Shown piece by piece: positions 1 to 8,321 of a DNA stretch of 64,000 nt; position 1 is the stretch's first letter; every line of letters begins with the position of its first letter. Source of the DNA: Brevibacillus antibioticus. GTDB taxonomy: Bacteria > Bacillota > Bacilli > Brevibacillales > Brevibacillaceae. A program made the translations under genes and the position numbers. The DNA lies in contig NZ_SZNK01000001.1 in NCBI RefSeq assembly GCF_005217615.1, positions 5,021,001-5,085,000 of the forward strand. Direction: 5' to 3'. The notes beneath the pieces are model-generated. The model saw only the letters and a list, made by a program, of their open reading frames with translations, was not told where the DNA came from and made no database searches.

Positions 1-108
1 CTCCAGCAACAAATAAATAACACCCAAACTCAAGTCATTCAGGCTCTGCAACAAGTAAATCAGCCGTTGTCCCACATCGACGACCTGACTGACAAGATCC
101 AAAACTAA
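1..108 (+). CDS. 3' end of an unidentified coding sequence
   Basis: An open frame enters from the left edge and ends with TAA at 106-108, leaving 35 codons. The visible tail is rich in Gln, Asn and Asp with hydrophobic residues at heptad-like spacing (Val, Ile, Leu, Val, Leu, Ile, Leu), which suggests the end of a coiled coil. A strong hairpin terminator follows within 10 bases, supporting a real gene end. The family cannot be told from this fragment. Confidence 0.55.
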   Translation, partial: LQQQINNTQTQVIQALQQVNQPLSHIDDLTDKIQN

Positions 109-117
109 TCCACCTAT

Positions 118-156
118 AAAAAACGAGCGCAACTCACAGGAGTTCGCTCGTTTTTT
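118..156. terminator. Bidirectional rho-independent terminator
   Basis: A perfect 12-bp stem (AAAAAACGAGCG pairing with CGCTCGTTTTTT) is extended by an inner AACTC/GAGTT pairing. It has an A-tract on one side and a T-tract on the other. It sits between two convergent genes, the partial one ending at 108 and the minus-strand gene ending at 161, and can serve both. Confidence 0.9.
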
Positions 157-160
157 ATGA

Positions 161-1849
161 TTACTTCATCAGGTAAACAGCTCTTGCACCAACAAAGCCT
201 TTGACCTTTTCGCCTTTATCCAGCTTTTGCTCGACGAAAGGAATGCCCGCTTCTTGCAGACGTACTTTCACCGCATTGAAATGGTGGAAGTCTACGACCA
301 GCGTTTTGTTGCTTGCCTTAATCTCTTCAAGCTGCTTTTCCACTAATGCATTGGCGCCAGACTGTCCAATGATATGAGAAGCATTTACCATCACCATATT
401 GGCGAGTAAAATGACGATCAGAACCTTGCCCGCATGGCGGAAAAAGCCCTTCTGGATATCCCAGACTACTAGCGCAATCAGGAGCGGAATCAACCAGAGC
501 TGCGGAACATAGCGCGCCCACCAGCTTTCCGGATTAATAAGCACGGTCACGAAGAGCGCCAGACTGATCCACAAGAAAGGTGCCGCTTTTTTTCGATGAG
601 TCCCCAAAAGCAAGGCGACGAGAATCAGGCATGTGACAATCACAGCTCCTCCAAAAAGCGGTCCGAATCCGGCTACACGCACGTCGGGAGAGAAGAACAC
701 AGCGAGCTCTTTCCATGTGACCGTAAATGGCACCTTCCATGTAGGGCTATGGGGTGTTGCGATGTTCTCCGTTTTGGAAAATAAGGAGATAGCCAGGTTT
801 TCTATGCTGGAATTGTCTTTGAAGCCATGCGGGCTGTTTGAGGTCATGATATCAACGGCACCTTTGCCCGCCAACGGATAAAACGGATGTCCCTTCGTTA
901 GCGTGTTAGTGACATACGGATTGTACCCAACAACCCCTACGGTGATAACCAGACTAATCGAAAGCCACACGAGCAAGCTTTTGATGTGCTGGCGGCGATC
1001 ATAGAAAAAGAAGAGCACAAGAATAGTCAAGCCGAGCAATCCGGCATACCCCAATGCCGTGAATTTGATCTGGGCCAGCAGCATGAGCGTCGCGCATAGC
1101 GCTAGTAGCGTCCAGGCATGGTAGCGCTTGTACAGCAGATAACCGAGAGCGCAGATGATGAGCACGAGTGAGCCGAGCTGTCCGTCAATATAGAAGGAAG
1201 TCGATTGCGTAATCACCGTGGGATTGAACGCCGCAAGCAACGCGAAGGCAATTGCCGCCCCGTTTCTCTCTGGGAAAGCGGTTCGGATGGCTGCGAGTGT
1301 CAGGAAAAAGGACGAGGCAATCAACAACAGGTTGAATATTTTGCTAACCTCAATCTGACCAGTCAGTTTATACATGACCGAATCGAGCATCCAAGGACCT
1401 TTGGCGTAATGATTGATCCACAGGTGAAAGGCCGAGAGAACCTCTCTATTGTCCATCTCCTCCACTTCTTTTGAATCAGAAGGCTTGAGGATGGGCTGGT
1501 CATGAACCGGGTTCCAGCCGTTCGTTATTTTCACGATTGCTTCTTGATGATACGTTTGTCCGTCAAAAGAGAGATCAAACGTATTGGCGCTGATGGAGTA
1601 GCAAATGCCTGAAACAATCGCCAATCCAGCCAGCAGGGAGAAAAACCAGGCCCGACGACGTGAACGTACGAAGGTCGACACCATACCGCCCATCGTAGCC
1701 AAAGTCGCAACGAGGCCAATCCAAAAGCTGGCGGCCGTCACGGGTACCCCGCACAAAAATAAAACCGATGTGCTAATCACAATCGTAGCCATAAACAATA
1801 GCAAAGCCGTCCCGAGCAGGAACGAGTACGTAGCTGTACGGTTATTCAT
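161..1849 (-). CDS. Polytopic membrane glycosyltransferase-like protein (GT-C / ArnT-like)
   Basis: A protein of about 562 residues with roughly eleven hydrophobic segments. After the third segment there is a large extracytoplasmic loop that begins with FDGQTYHQ, an Asp-containing motif in the position where GT-C enzymes carry catalytic acids. A late WWARYVP motif also resembles GT-C proteins. The C-terminal 70 residues are soluble. GT-C enzymes move a sugar from a polyprenyl-phosphate donor to an acceptor outside the membrane. It is the last gene of a four-gene minus-strand cassette with a UbiA-type phosphoribosyltransferase, a flippase-like protein and a PAP2-like protein, so a polyprenyl-phospho-pentose donor is a reasonable guess. 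I chose the second ATG (1849) because AGGAG lies 9 bases upstream; the ATG at 1855 would be only 3 bases away. The family is weakly recognised and the acceptor unknown. Confidence 0.7.
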   Translation of the reverse strand: MNNRTATYSFLLGTALLLFMATIVISTSVLFLCGVPVTAASFWIGLVATLATMGGMVSTFVRSRRRAWFFSLLAGLAIVSGICYSISANTFDLSFDGQTYHQEAIVKITNGWNPVHDQPILKPSDSKEVEEMDNREVLSAFHLWINHYAKGPWMLDSVMYKLTGQIEVSKIFNLLLIASSFFLTLAAIRTAFPERNGAAIAFALLAAFNPTVITQSTSFYIDGQLGSLVLIICALGYLLYKRYHAWTLLALCATLMLLAQIKFTALGYAGLLGLTILVLFFFYDRRQHIKSLLVWLSISLVITVGVVGYNPYVTNTLTKGHPFYPLAGKGAVDIMTSNSPHGFKDNSSIENLAISLFSKTENIATPHSPTWKVPFTVTWKELAVFFSPDVRVAGFGPLFGGAVIVTCLILVALLLGTHRKKAAPFLWISLALFVTVLINPESWWARYVPQLWLIPLLIALVVWDIQKGFFRHAGKVLIVILLANMVMVNASHIIGQSGANALVEKQLEEIKASNKTLVVDFHHFNAVKVRLQEAGIPFVEQKLDKGEKVKGFVGARAVYLMK

Positions 1850-1876
1850 GAACATAATCTCCTGTCTACGAATCTA

Positions 1877-2317
1877 CTAGCCAATGAGGTTAGGGAGGTT
1901 CGCTGCCAGCAGATGCAATACGGTCGCAAGCAGTACCCCGAGCACTAGACCCCCGGCAATTTCCCATCTGGTATGTCCCATGCTTTCGCGCAAAGGCTTG
2001 GTAGGAAACACGTCCGGATGTTCCTTTGCGAGCTTGTTGAGTGCCTCTGCATGTTTTCCTACCGCTCTGCGCAATCCGGTCGCGTCGATGATCACTATAA
2101 ATGTCACAGCCACACCCAGCCCGAATGCAGGATGAGTAAAGCCCTCCTGCAAGCCAATCAAAAACACAGTCGTGACCATAACGGTTGTGTGCGTGCTGGG
2201 AAACCCACCGTTTCCGACCATTTCTTTGGCCCGGGACCCAAAACGAAGGTAATTAATCAAAAATTTGGTTATTCCGGACACAAGCCAGCCGATAAACGGC
2301 GCTACCGCATAAAACAT
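1877..2317 (-). CDS. yuiD: Divergent PAP2-family membrane protein (YuiD/DUF212)
   Basis: A protein of 146 residues with several hydrophobic segments. It carries the signature GGFPSTHT near residue 38 and DATGLRRAVGKHAEALN near residue 78, typical of the YuiD/DUF212 family, a divergent branch related to PAP2 phosphatases. The Ser-Thr-His core resembles the PAP2 catalytic motif. Length matches B. subtilis YuiD. GAGGAG lies 7 bases before ATG 2317. The gene follows the flippase-like gene by 23 bases and precedes the glycosyltransferase by 27. In this context it could remove the 5-phosphate from a polyprenyl-phospho-phosphoribose intermediate. That role is inference; phosphatase activity of the family is not settled as far as I know. 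Confidence 0.85.
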   Translation of the reverse strand: MFYAVAPFIGWLVSGITKFLINYLRFGSRAKEMVGNGGFPSTHTTVMVTTVFLIGLQEGFTHPAFGLGVAVTFIVIIDATGLRRAVGKHAEALNKLAKEHPDVFPTKPLRESMGHTRWEIAGGLVLGVLLATVLHLLAANLPNLIG

Positions 2318-2340
2318 GATAAAACTCCTCTACGTGATGA

Positions 2341-2697
2341 TTATGACTGAGAAATGACGACGACGCCCACGACGATAATCGCCAGACCGACAATACGTGT
2401 AAGGGACAACGGTTCGTTGAAGATCAAGAAGGACATTACAGCTACCAACACGTATCCGAGTGCTGCCATGGGATAAGCATAGGAGAGCTGCACCTTTTCC
2501 AGCGCAGCAATCCAGATAAACGCAGAAAGCCCGTAAAGCGCAAGTCCCACCATAATCGGCAGGTTCGTGAAATAGTGCAGGAACTTCAGTAGCAGCATGT
2601 CATTGTTGCTGGTGAGCGAGGATGCGCCCATCTTCATCGCGACTTGTCCACACGCACTGAGGATCACGGAAATGATGATTAGAACAATGGATGGCAT
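2341..2697 (-). CDS. EamA/SMR-type small transporter (ArnE/EmrE-like)
   Basis: A protein of 118 residues consisting almost wholly of four hydrophobic helices, the size and pattern of small multidrug resistance and ArnE/ArnF-type proteins. A Gly- and Pro-rich third/fourth helix (YAYPMAALGYVLVAVMSF) fits the EamA fold. Relatives export cations or flip lipid-linked aminoarabinose. Placed between a UbiA-type enzyme and a glycosyltransferase, it most likely flips the lipid-linked sugar made by its neighbours. The ribosome site is weak. A long inverted repeat separates it from the upstream UbiA gene, so it might be transcribed separately. Confidence 0.8.
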   Translation of the reverse strand: MPSIVLIIISVILSACGQVAMKMGASSLTSNNDMLLLKFLHYFTNLPIMVGLALYGLSAFIWIAALEKVQLSYAYPMAALGYVLVAVMSFLIFNEPLSLTRIVGLAIIVVGVVVISQS

Positions 2698-2745
2698 AGC
2701 TTAATCCACAACCTATCTATGCAAGTAACTTCATGTACAAAACAG

Positions 2746-2800
2746 GTTCAAAAAGTTGGCTTTCTAGACTGCTTCGTGATCAAAAGACAACTTTTTGAAC
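2746..2800. repeat. Inverted repeat, 13-bp arms, between UbiA and SMR genes
   Basis: The arms GTTCAAAAAGTTG and CAACTTTTTGAAC are perfect complements separated by 29 bases. The arms are A/T-rich and lack a clean U-tail, so this is not a classic terminator although it could attenuate transcription of the downstream cassette. It has the look of a dispersed intergenic repeat; a genome search would tell. Confidence 0.6.
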
Positions 2801-2812
2801 TTCCTTATAACC

Positions 2813-3742
2813 TTATTTTAATTCAAATACGTAAATAATCCCGGCTACCATGACAACATACAGGAACACCGTAATGAGAATCGGCTTGTCCTGCAACAAA
2901 ACTTTTTCCGGACTGCCACCCTGGCCTGCAACGGTGATCAAATACAGGTAACGGAAAATACCAAAGATCACGAGCGGAATGGTCCACATCAAGTGAATCG
3001 TGCGTCCTGAAGTAAAAGTGAACAAGGAATAGCTGATGATTGTCATGGTCGTCACGATCGTATTCAACTGATTCAACAGTTCGGATGAATAACTGTCGAG
3101 CACTTTGCGATGCGTTCCTTTATCCTGCTGCAACAAAATCAGCTCGTGGCGACGTTTGCTGATGGCCAAAAACAGCGCGAGCAGCATCGTACAGAGCAAA
3201 AACCACGGCGTGAACGGCGTTTGGATCATCAGACTTCCACCGATGGCACGCAAAACAAAACCGGCTGAGATAATCATGACATCCAGAATGACCACATGCT
3301 TCAGCTTCAGCGAGTAAGTGACGTTGAGCACAAAGTAAACGAACAGGACGAGCGCGAATAATCGGTCAAAGTAATAAGCACTAAAAAGGGAACCCAGAAG
3401 CAAAAACGCACCGAATGCTAATGCTAACGCTGGCGGTAATGCACCAGACGCCATGGGCCGGAACTGTTTTTCCGGGTGATTTCGGTCATTTTTGATATCG
3501 ACAAAATCATTGAGGATGTAGACACAACCGGATACAAAACAAAACAGCAGGAAAGCCAGTACTGATTTTCCAATGACATCCGGACTTACTTTGTGCAAGG
3601 AAAATAGCAAGGCAGCAAAGACAAGCAAGTTTTTCGTCCATTGATGTGGACGAAGCTGCTTCACTAATAGGTAGACCATATTTTGTCGAACGCGTGGCGT
3701 TGTTTTGACGTCAACTTTAACAGAATTTGATGTTGCCCCCAT
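2813..3742 (-). CDS. UbiA-family prenyltransferase, decaprenyl-phosphate phosphoribosyltransferase-like
   Basis: A protein of 309 residues with about eight membrane helices. The first Asp-rich motif is at residues 78-96 (NDFVDIKNDRNHPEKQFRP), with the HPxKxxRP ending typical of the phosphoribosyltransferase branch of UbiA (mycobacterial Rv3806c type) rather than of quinone or heme enzymes. The start of the protein (LVKQLRPHQWTKN) also fits that branch. The second motif lies around YSLKLKHVVILDV. The mycobacterial enzyme joins PRPP to polyprenyl phosphate, the first step to lipid-linked ribose and arabinose. TAGGAG lies 6 bases before ATG 3742. The downstream minus-strand genes supply flippase-like, PAP2-like and glycosyltransferase-like partners. 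The epimerase genes DprE1/DprE2 are not in this window, so the sugar may stay ribose. Confidence 0.85.
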   Translation of the reverse strand: MGATSNSVKVDVKTTPRVRQNMVYLLVKQLRPHQWTKNLLVFAALLFSLHKVSPDVIGKSVLAFLLFCFVSGCVYILNDFVDIKNDRNHPEKQFRPMASGALPPALALAFGAFLLLGSLFSAYYFDRLFALVLFVYFVLNVTYSLKLKHVVILDVMIISAGFVLRAIGGSLMIQTPFTPWFLLCTMLLALFLAISKRRHELILLQQDKGTHRKVLDSYSSELLNQLNTIVTTMTIISYSLFTFTSGRTIHLMWTIPLVIFGIFRYLYLITVAGQGGSPEKVLLQDKPILITVFLYVVMVAGIIYVFELK

Positions 3743-3912
3743 ATCTAACTCCTATCCTAATATCGAATCTTACCTTCTAATGACGGAAAATGTAAAAAGA
3801 AGGTTACACCTGTAATATGGTAACACAACTTCCTCCATAAAAATTTAAGGATAACAGAAAAAATGTGAACTTGCGATAAAGAATGATTGCCAAAAATAAT
3901 AGCGGGGTTTAT

Positions 3913-3949
3913 AAGAAAACGCAGCCCTCATGAAGGAGCTGCGTTTCTT
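3913..3949 (-). terminator. Terminator of the efe operon
   Basis: The arms AAGAAAACGCAGC and GCTGCGTTTCTT pair across a 12-base loop with one unpaired A, followed on the minus strand by a T-rich tail. It lies 15 bases past the efeU stop codon. Confidence 0.8.
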
Positions 3950-3963
3950 CAGGTGTTCTCTCT

Positions 3964-5748
3964 TTAGTTCACACGAGGAATCGGAGTAACGGCTTTTTTT
4001 CGCGAATACAGGAACAAATTGAAAAGAACGATCACGAGAATGATCAATTGCGGGATCGTCGTTTCCCAGCTCGCGTAAATGCCGAGAGTCGGTGCGTACA
4101 ACAAGTAATCGCTGCTGTGTGCAGATAAGCTTCCCGTCACCTGCAAAGCGTGGATGCTGACGCCGACGAATTTAAATGCCATGTAGTAGAGCAATAGGCT
4201 GGCAACAAAAAAGAACGGACGCACCGGAATGCGTGCACTGAGCTTGATGATGACAAAGCCAATCACGGCCAAGACGACAAGCGCGCTCAAAATGCCAATC
4301 ACTAGGTCTGTCATGGAGATCGTAGCAGCCATTCCCATATAAAAGATAATCGTTTCTGCCCCTTCGCGGGCGACAGCGAGAAAGGCGGTGAATGAAAGTG
4401 ACCACAGGGCTCCTTTTGCCAAAGAAGAGCCGATAGATTTCTCAACAAACTGATTCCATGCCTGCAAATTGGACTTCTTATGCAACCAGGCACCGATCGT
4501 CACCATAAAGAAGACGGCAATCAGTCCAGTTACTCCCTCAATCGTTTCTCGTGAGTTGCCTGTGGACAGGTTGGAGAAAACTACACTGAGGATGACGGCA
4601 AGAATGGCGGAAACTACGATCCCGGCAATTGACCCAGACCAGATCCATTTGCGCTTGTCGGCATTGCCTGACTTGTTCAGGACAGTAAGGAGAGAGACGA
4701 TGATCAAGATAGCCTCCAGTCCTTCCCGGAACAAGATGAGTCCCGCATCCCAAGCGGTGTATGAGGACGCTGACGCAAATGGCGCAAGCTCTGTCTTCAT
4801 TTCCGCAAGATTAGCGGACGCCTTTTCCCATTGCGGGGGATTGGACAGGATGAGTGTCGGGACGGCGACCATCTTGGCTTCGATACTGCTGTAGGTAGCA
4901 GGCGATTTGGTCATGACTACGCCTTCTACAGAGGGCCAAGAGGTAATAAAGGTCTCCATTTTGTCCGAAGCAGCAGTTGCGTCCTGATTGGCGATATCTG
5001 TTTCTACCGATGCAAGGAGTGCCAGTAGAGACGAGATGGTGGGCTGCTCGGAAGAAGGACTCGCAGCGCCCTGTTTGACTGCCTTTCCTGACAAATAATT
5101 GTCCACGGTAGTAATGAGTGCCTGTACTTTCTCTGTGCTCTTTTTAGGATCGGGTGGTTCAGTGTTCAGGGCAATGCGCGCACCGCTAATTTTGATTTCC
5201 ATATCCCCGTAGACGGCGGCATTTTCCGTTCGAACAAGACCCTCTGCCTTGTACCAGCCGGCGACGAAGCTGTTGTATGATTGCTTGGCTTTTGTCAGAT
5301 CGCCTTCCGTGATGGCTGTCATGCTGTTTTGCAAGAGCGGTAGCAATGCCGCAATTTGCTTGTGTGCGCGTTCTTTTGGCTGACCGCCTTCTTCTTTGGA
5401 CGAAACGTAACGATCTGTTGCTTTTGCCAAAGTGGAGATGGCTGCTTTTGCAGTGTCGGGATTCGCCTTTGCTTGAGCAAGGGCTTTTTCTGCTTCCGCG
5501 ATTGCTTGCGTCAAAGCTTGTGCATCTGCCGAGGTTTCTTCCGAATTGCCCTCCCAGACGCTCTTCATACCGCTGATCGCTTTCGCTGCTTCTTCCCAGT
5601 TGTTATCTCCACTGCTAATCAAGGCATCACTGGAGAGGGCGATCATTTGCTTGAGCTGCTCTGGCACCAGCGGCGCAGCTACAGCGGCAGACAGGGCAGA
5701 TGTCCATAGCAGCATGCATGTACAAAGGATAAACAGATAGCGTTTCAA
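3964..5748 (-). CDS. efeU: FTR1-family iron permease EfeU with extracellular N-terminal domain
   Basis: A protein of about 594 residues. It starts with a signal peptide (KRYLFILCTCMLLW), then an extracytoplasmic helical region of about 310 residues. A C-terminal FTR1 permease follows with about seven helices. Two REGxE iron-binding motifs are visible: FREGLEAIL in the first permease helix and AREGAETII in the fourth. FTR1 permeases import iron after oxidation by a partner enzyme. It is the third gene of efeO-efeB-efeU, the same set as in B. subtilis. I favour TTG at 5748, which has GGAG 8 bases upstream; a GTG at 5757 overlaps that Shine-Dalgarno. The long N-terminal domain resembles imelysin/EfeO-like helical segments. 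Confidence 0.92.
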   Translation of the reverse strand: MKRYLFILCTCMLLWTSALSAAVAAPLVPEQLKQMIALSSDALISSGDNNWEEAAKAISGMKSVWEGNSEETSADAQALTQAIAEAEKALAQAKANPDTAKAAISTLAKATDRYVSSKEEGGQPKERAHKQIAALLPLLQNSMTAITEGDLTKAKQSYNSFVAGWYKAEGLVRTENAAVYGDMEIKISGARIALNTEPPDPKKSTEKVQALITTVDNYLSGKAVKQGAASPSSEQPTISSLLALLASVETDIANQDATAASDKMETFITSWPSVEGVVMTKSPATYSSIEAKMVAVPTLILSNPPQWEKASANLAEMKTELAPFASASSYTAWDAGLILFREGLEAILIIVSLLTVLNKSGNADKRKWIWSGSIAGIVVSAILAVILSVVFSNLSTGNSRETIEGVTGLIAVFFMVTIGAWLHKKSNLQAWNQFVEKSIGSSLAKGALWSLSFTAFLAVAREGAETIIFYMGMAATISMTDLVIGILSALVVLAVIGFVIIKLSARIPVRPFFFVASLLLYYMAFKFVGVSIHALQVTGSLSAHSSDYLLYAPTLGIYASWETTIPQLIILVIVLFNLFLYSRKKAVTPIPRVN

Positions 5749-5775
5749 GGTGTTCACTCCATCCCAGGTAGTTGG

Positions 5776-7053
5776 TTAAAATAGCGTGTCCCCGATGTAT
5801 CCGCCCTCACTTGCACCAGGTAGACAGGCGTATAAACCACTGCCGACATGGGTGATATATTCATTGAGCCGGTCGACAGATGCGAGCTTTTGTTGCATCG
5901 GAATGAATTGCTTGCGCGGATCACGATTGTAGCAAATGAACAACAGCCCAGCATCGAGCTGACCAGTCTTGAGATCCATTCCGCTCGAATAAGAGTATCC
6001 ACGCCGCAAAATTTTCACTTTGCCCTCCATATGGGCCAGGGCGGCATGGGAATTCACAGGAACAACGGGCTTGCCCTTGGCATCCTTGCGATCCAGCTCC
6101 AGCTCATCGAACTCATTTGCTTTGCCAAGAGGAGCTCCGGTTAAACGGTGACGACCGAATGTATTCTCCTGATCGGTGAGGGTAGAGCGATCCCACACCT
6201 CGATCCGCATGCGGATTCGACGCATGACCATGTAGCTTCCGCCTGCCATCCACGCAGGACTTTCTGCAGTGTTAGCCCAGACGACTTCATTTGCGGTAGC
6301 GGGATCGCTCACCTGCGGATTGTTCGTGCCATCTTTGAAGCCCAGCAGATTTCGTGGTGTGGAGCCAGTCGGGTCGGATGCACTGGTACGCTGGAAGCCT
6401 TCCTGCAGCCAGTGGAGGACAGCTTTGCCTCGAGCGATCCGGGCCAAATTCCGCAGAGCATGGAAGGCGACCTGTGGATCGTTGGCACAGACCTGCACGA
6501 CAATGTCGCCACCCGACCATTCTTTTCGCATTTCATCGCTGTTGAAGCGAGGTAAATCAACCAAAGGAGCTGGGCGTTTGGATGCCAGACCAAAGCGTTC
6601 GTCAAAGAAAGAAGCGCCAAGCCCAAATGTGATCGTCAATTTCATTGGGCGCAGGCCCATGGCTTCTCCCGTGTCGACAGGAGGAAGAAGGGCGTGATCG
6701 CTCTCTTCATCGACGTTTTTGCCGGCAGTCATGCGTGCTGCTGCCTGCGTCCAGCTTTGAAACAAGCTGCGGACATCCCCTAGCGAGGTCGTCGTCAAAT
6801 CAAAAGCACCCATGCAGATAAAATCCTGCATAGGTGTAATGATTCCGGACTGATGCTTGCCATAAAAGGGAATGACCTCATCTGCACCGGTCGGAGTGGC
6901 ACTTGTCTGCTCATTTTTAGGAGAGGAGGGCAAAAGGGTATTGACCCCAGTCGCTCCTAACAGCAGTCCAATCCCCCCGACACCAGCCAACTTCAGAGCT
7001 TCTCGACGTGTGAATTTGTTCGCTGTGGTGTTTTCGAGATGCTTGTCATTCAT
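5776..7053 (-). CDS. efeB: Tat-exported Dyp-type heme peroxidase EfeB
   Basis: A protein of 425 residues. The N-terminus has a twin-arginine signal (KFTRREALKLAG, Arg16-Arg17) followed by a hydrophobic stretch. The Dyp-peroxidase signature GFKDGTNNP is present and a late His in NSHAALAHM fits the heme ligand region. EfeB is the folded, heme-loaded partner of EfeO and EfeU, proposed to oxidise ferrous iron or to take iron from heme outside the cell. AGGAGG lies 8 bases before ATG 7053, inside the 3' end of efeO, and only 4 bases separate the two genes, so translation is probably coupled. Confidence 0.95.
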   Translation of the reverse strand: MNDKHLENTTANKFTRREALKLAGVGGIGLLLGATGVNTLLPSSPKNEQTSATPTGADEVIPFYGKHQSGIITPMQDFICMGAFDLTTTSLGDVRSLFQSWTQAAARMTAGKNVDEESDHALLPPVDTGEAMGLRPMKLTITFGLGASFFDERFGLASKRPAPLVDLPRFNSDEMRKEWSGGDIVVQVCANDPQVAFHALRNLARIARGKAVLHWLQEGFQRTSASDPTGSTPRNLLGFKDGTNNPQVSDPATANEVVWANTAESPAWMAGGSYMVMRRIRMRIEVWDRSTLTDQENTFGRHRLTGAPLGKANEFDELELDRKDAKGKPVVPVNSHAALAHMEGKVKILRRGYSYSSGMDLKTGQLDAGLLFICYNRDPRKQFIPMQQKLASVDRLNEYITHVGSGLYACLPGASEGGYIGDTLF

Positions 7054-7057
7054 CTTG

Positions 7058-7951
7058 TTAGCCTCCTACGATCTTACCCATTTTGGATAAAGGCTCAGCC
7101 AATGCATCGAGGGACTGACTCAGCTTTTTCACTTGGTCTTGCTTCAATTCCGTGTATAGCACATAGCCGTCGCCTTTGCGGTATGGTGCGAGTGCTTTGT
7201 CCAAATCAGCAAAGCGAGCTTCAATTTCAGTTGCAAGAGCAGCGTCTTTTTCCGTAACAGCAGGCTTCAATACTTTGTAAATTTCGTGAGCGCCTTCCAC
7301 GTTCGCAGCGAAATCGTACAAATCTGTGTGGGAATAGCGTTCTTCCTCACCAGTTACCTTGCTCGATGATACCTCGTTTAAGAGCTCAACCGCACCCGTT
7401 ACCAGCATAGGCACATCGATTTCGACGCTCTCTACCTTCACGCGGAGCTGCTTCACATCTTGCAGCAGTTGATCCGCCACTTTTCCTTGGTCAGCGACCG
7501 ATTTAGATTCCCAAAGTGCTTTCTCTAATTTGTGATAGCCGCGCCATTCGTTATCAGGCACATCGCCTTCACGGGCATCGATCCACGGGTCAAAATCGCC
7601 GAGAGATTCAGCGATAGGCTCGATTTTCTCAAAGTAAGCACGGGCTGGAGCATACTCCTTTTTCGCTTTCTCCATATCGCCTGCTTTGACGGCGTTGGTG
7701 AAGCTCTCTGTTGCTTTTACGAATTGGTCGGTTTGGTCAACGACCCATTTTCGGTATTGATCAATAGAGGCTTGCAGCTCAGGAGAAGGAGTAGTGCTCG
7801 CTGTCGCAGACTGATCAGTAGCGGCAGGCTTGTCAGGCTGCGCAGCTTCTGGTTTTTTCTCTTCGGTTTGTGTTTGTGCGTTTCCGCAAGCAGCGAGCAA
7901 GGAAGAGCCGAGAACAACTGCCGCGAGTGGATAACTCCATTTTTGTATCAT
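7058..7951 (-). CDS. efeO: Iron-uptake lipoprotein EfeO
   Basis: A lipoprotein of about 297 residues with lipobox LLAAC at the end of its signal peptide, then a Thr/Pro/Ala/Glu linker and an imelysin-like (M75) domain. The family signature is seen at HTDLYDFAANVEGAHEIYK. EfeO holds iron at the cell surface for delivery to EfeU. I set the start at 7951 because AAGGGATG lies about 7 bases upstream; an ATG at 7969 has no ribosome site. It is the first gene of the efe operon, and a Fur-box match lies about 50 bases upstream, so iron repression is likely. Confidence 0.92.
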   Translation of the reverse strand: MIQKWSYPLAAVVLGSSLLAACGNAQTQTEEKKPEAAQPDKPAATDQSATASTTPSPELQASIDQYRKWVVDQTDQFVKATESFTNAVKAGDMEKAKKEYAPARAYFEKIEPIAESLGDFDPWIDAREGDVPDNEWRGYHKLEKALWESKSVADQGKVADQLLQDVKQLRVKVESVEIDVPMLVTGAVELLNEVSSSKVTGEEERYSHTDLYDFAANVEGAHEIYKVLKPAVTEKDAALATEIEARFADLDKALAPYRKGDGYVLYTELKQDQVKKLSQSLDALAEPLSKMGKIVGG

Positions 7952-8003
7952 GAAAAGACATCCCTTCATATGATATAAGTGTATAATTATAAGATTATAT
8001 TCC

Positions 8004-8022
8004 GATAATGAATATCATTATC
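8004..8022. promoter_or_regulatory. Fur box upstream of efeO
   Basis: The 19-mer GATAATGAATATCATTATC differs from the consensus Fur box (GATAATGATAATCATTATC) at only two central positions. It lies 53 bases before the efeO start codon in the intergenic region, a normal place for an iron-dependent operator. Confidence 0.85.
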
Positions 8023-8205
8023 ATCCACAAAGAATTTTACTCTTTCTTAGACAGTTTGCAATCTTTTTTTGGCTAACTACCAATGGTTAGTTTTGGTGTT
8101 GTTCACATAAAACCAAAAATAGCTCAACAATCCCTTAACAATGCCCTGCTATGATCGAGCTATCAACCAAATGAATAACGTCTGTAAGTGGGTCGAGACG
8201 TGGAG

Positions 8206-8289
8206 AAAGCCCTCATACAGCAATAGATTCGAAAAAGACCGTTCGTTCGGTTTGTTTCTTTGTGCTATTGCCGTGTATGAGGGCTTTTT
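8206..8289 (+). promoter_or_regulatory. Leader terminator, candidate GlpP antitermination site
   Basis: A long stem joins AAAGCCCTCATACAGCAATAG (8206-8226) to its near-complement at 8265-8287, with a two-base bulge, an inner ACCG/CGGT helix and a TTTTTG tail. It sits 30 bases before the first gene of the glycerophosphodiester operon. The upstream gene (efeO) runs the other way, so no plus-strand gene ends here that would need a terminator. A TATGAT -10-like hexamer lies at 8150-8155. A terminator between promoter and first gene, in an operon that ends with glpP, fits B. subtilis-style GlpP antitermination. The hairpin is seen; the regulation is inferred. Confidence 0.65.
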
Positions 8290-8321
8290 GTGTTTTCGAA
8301 TGAAAGGAGCGAGTAAGGGAT

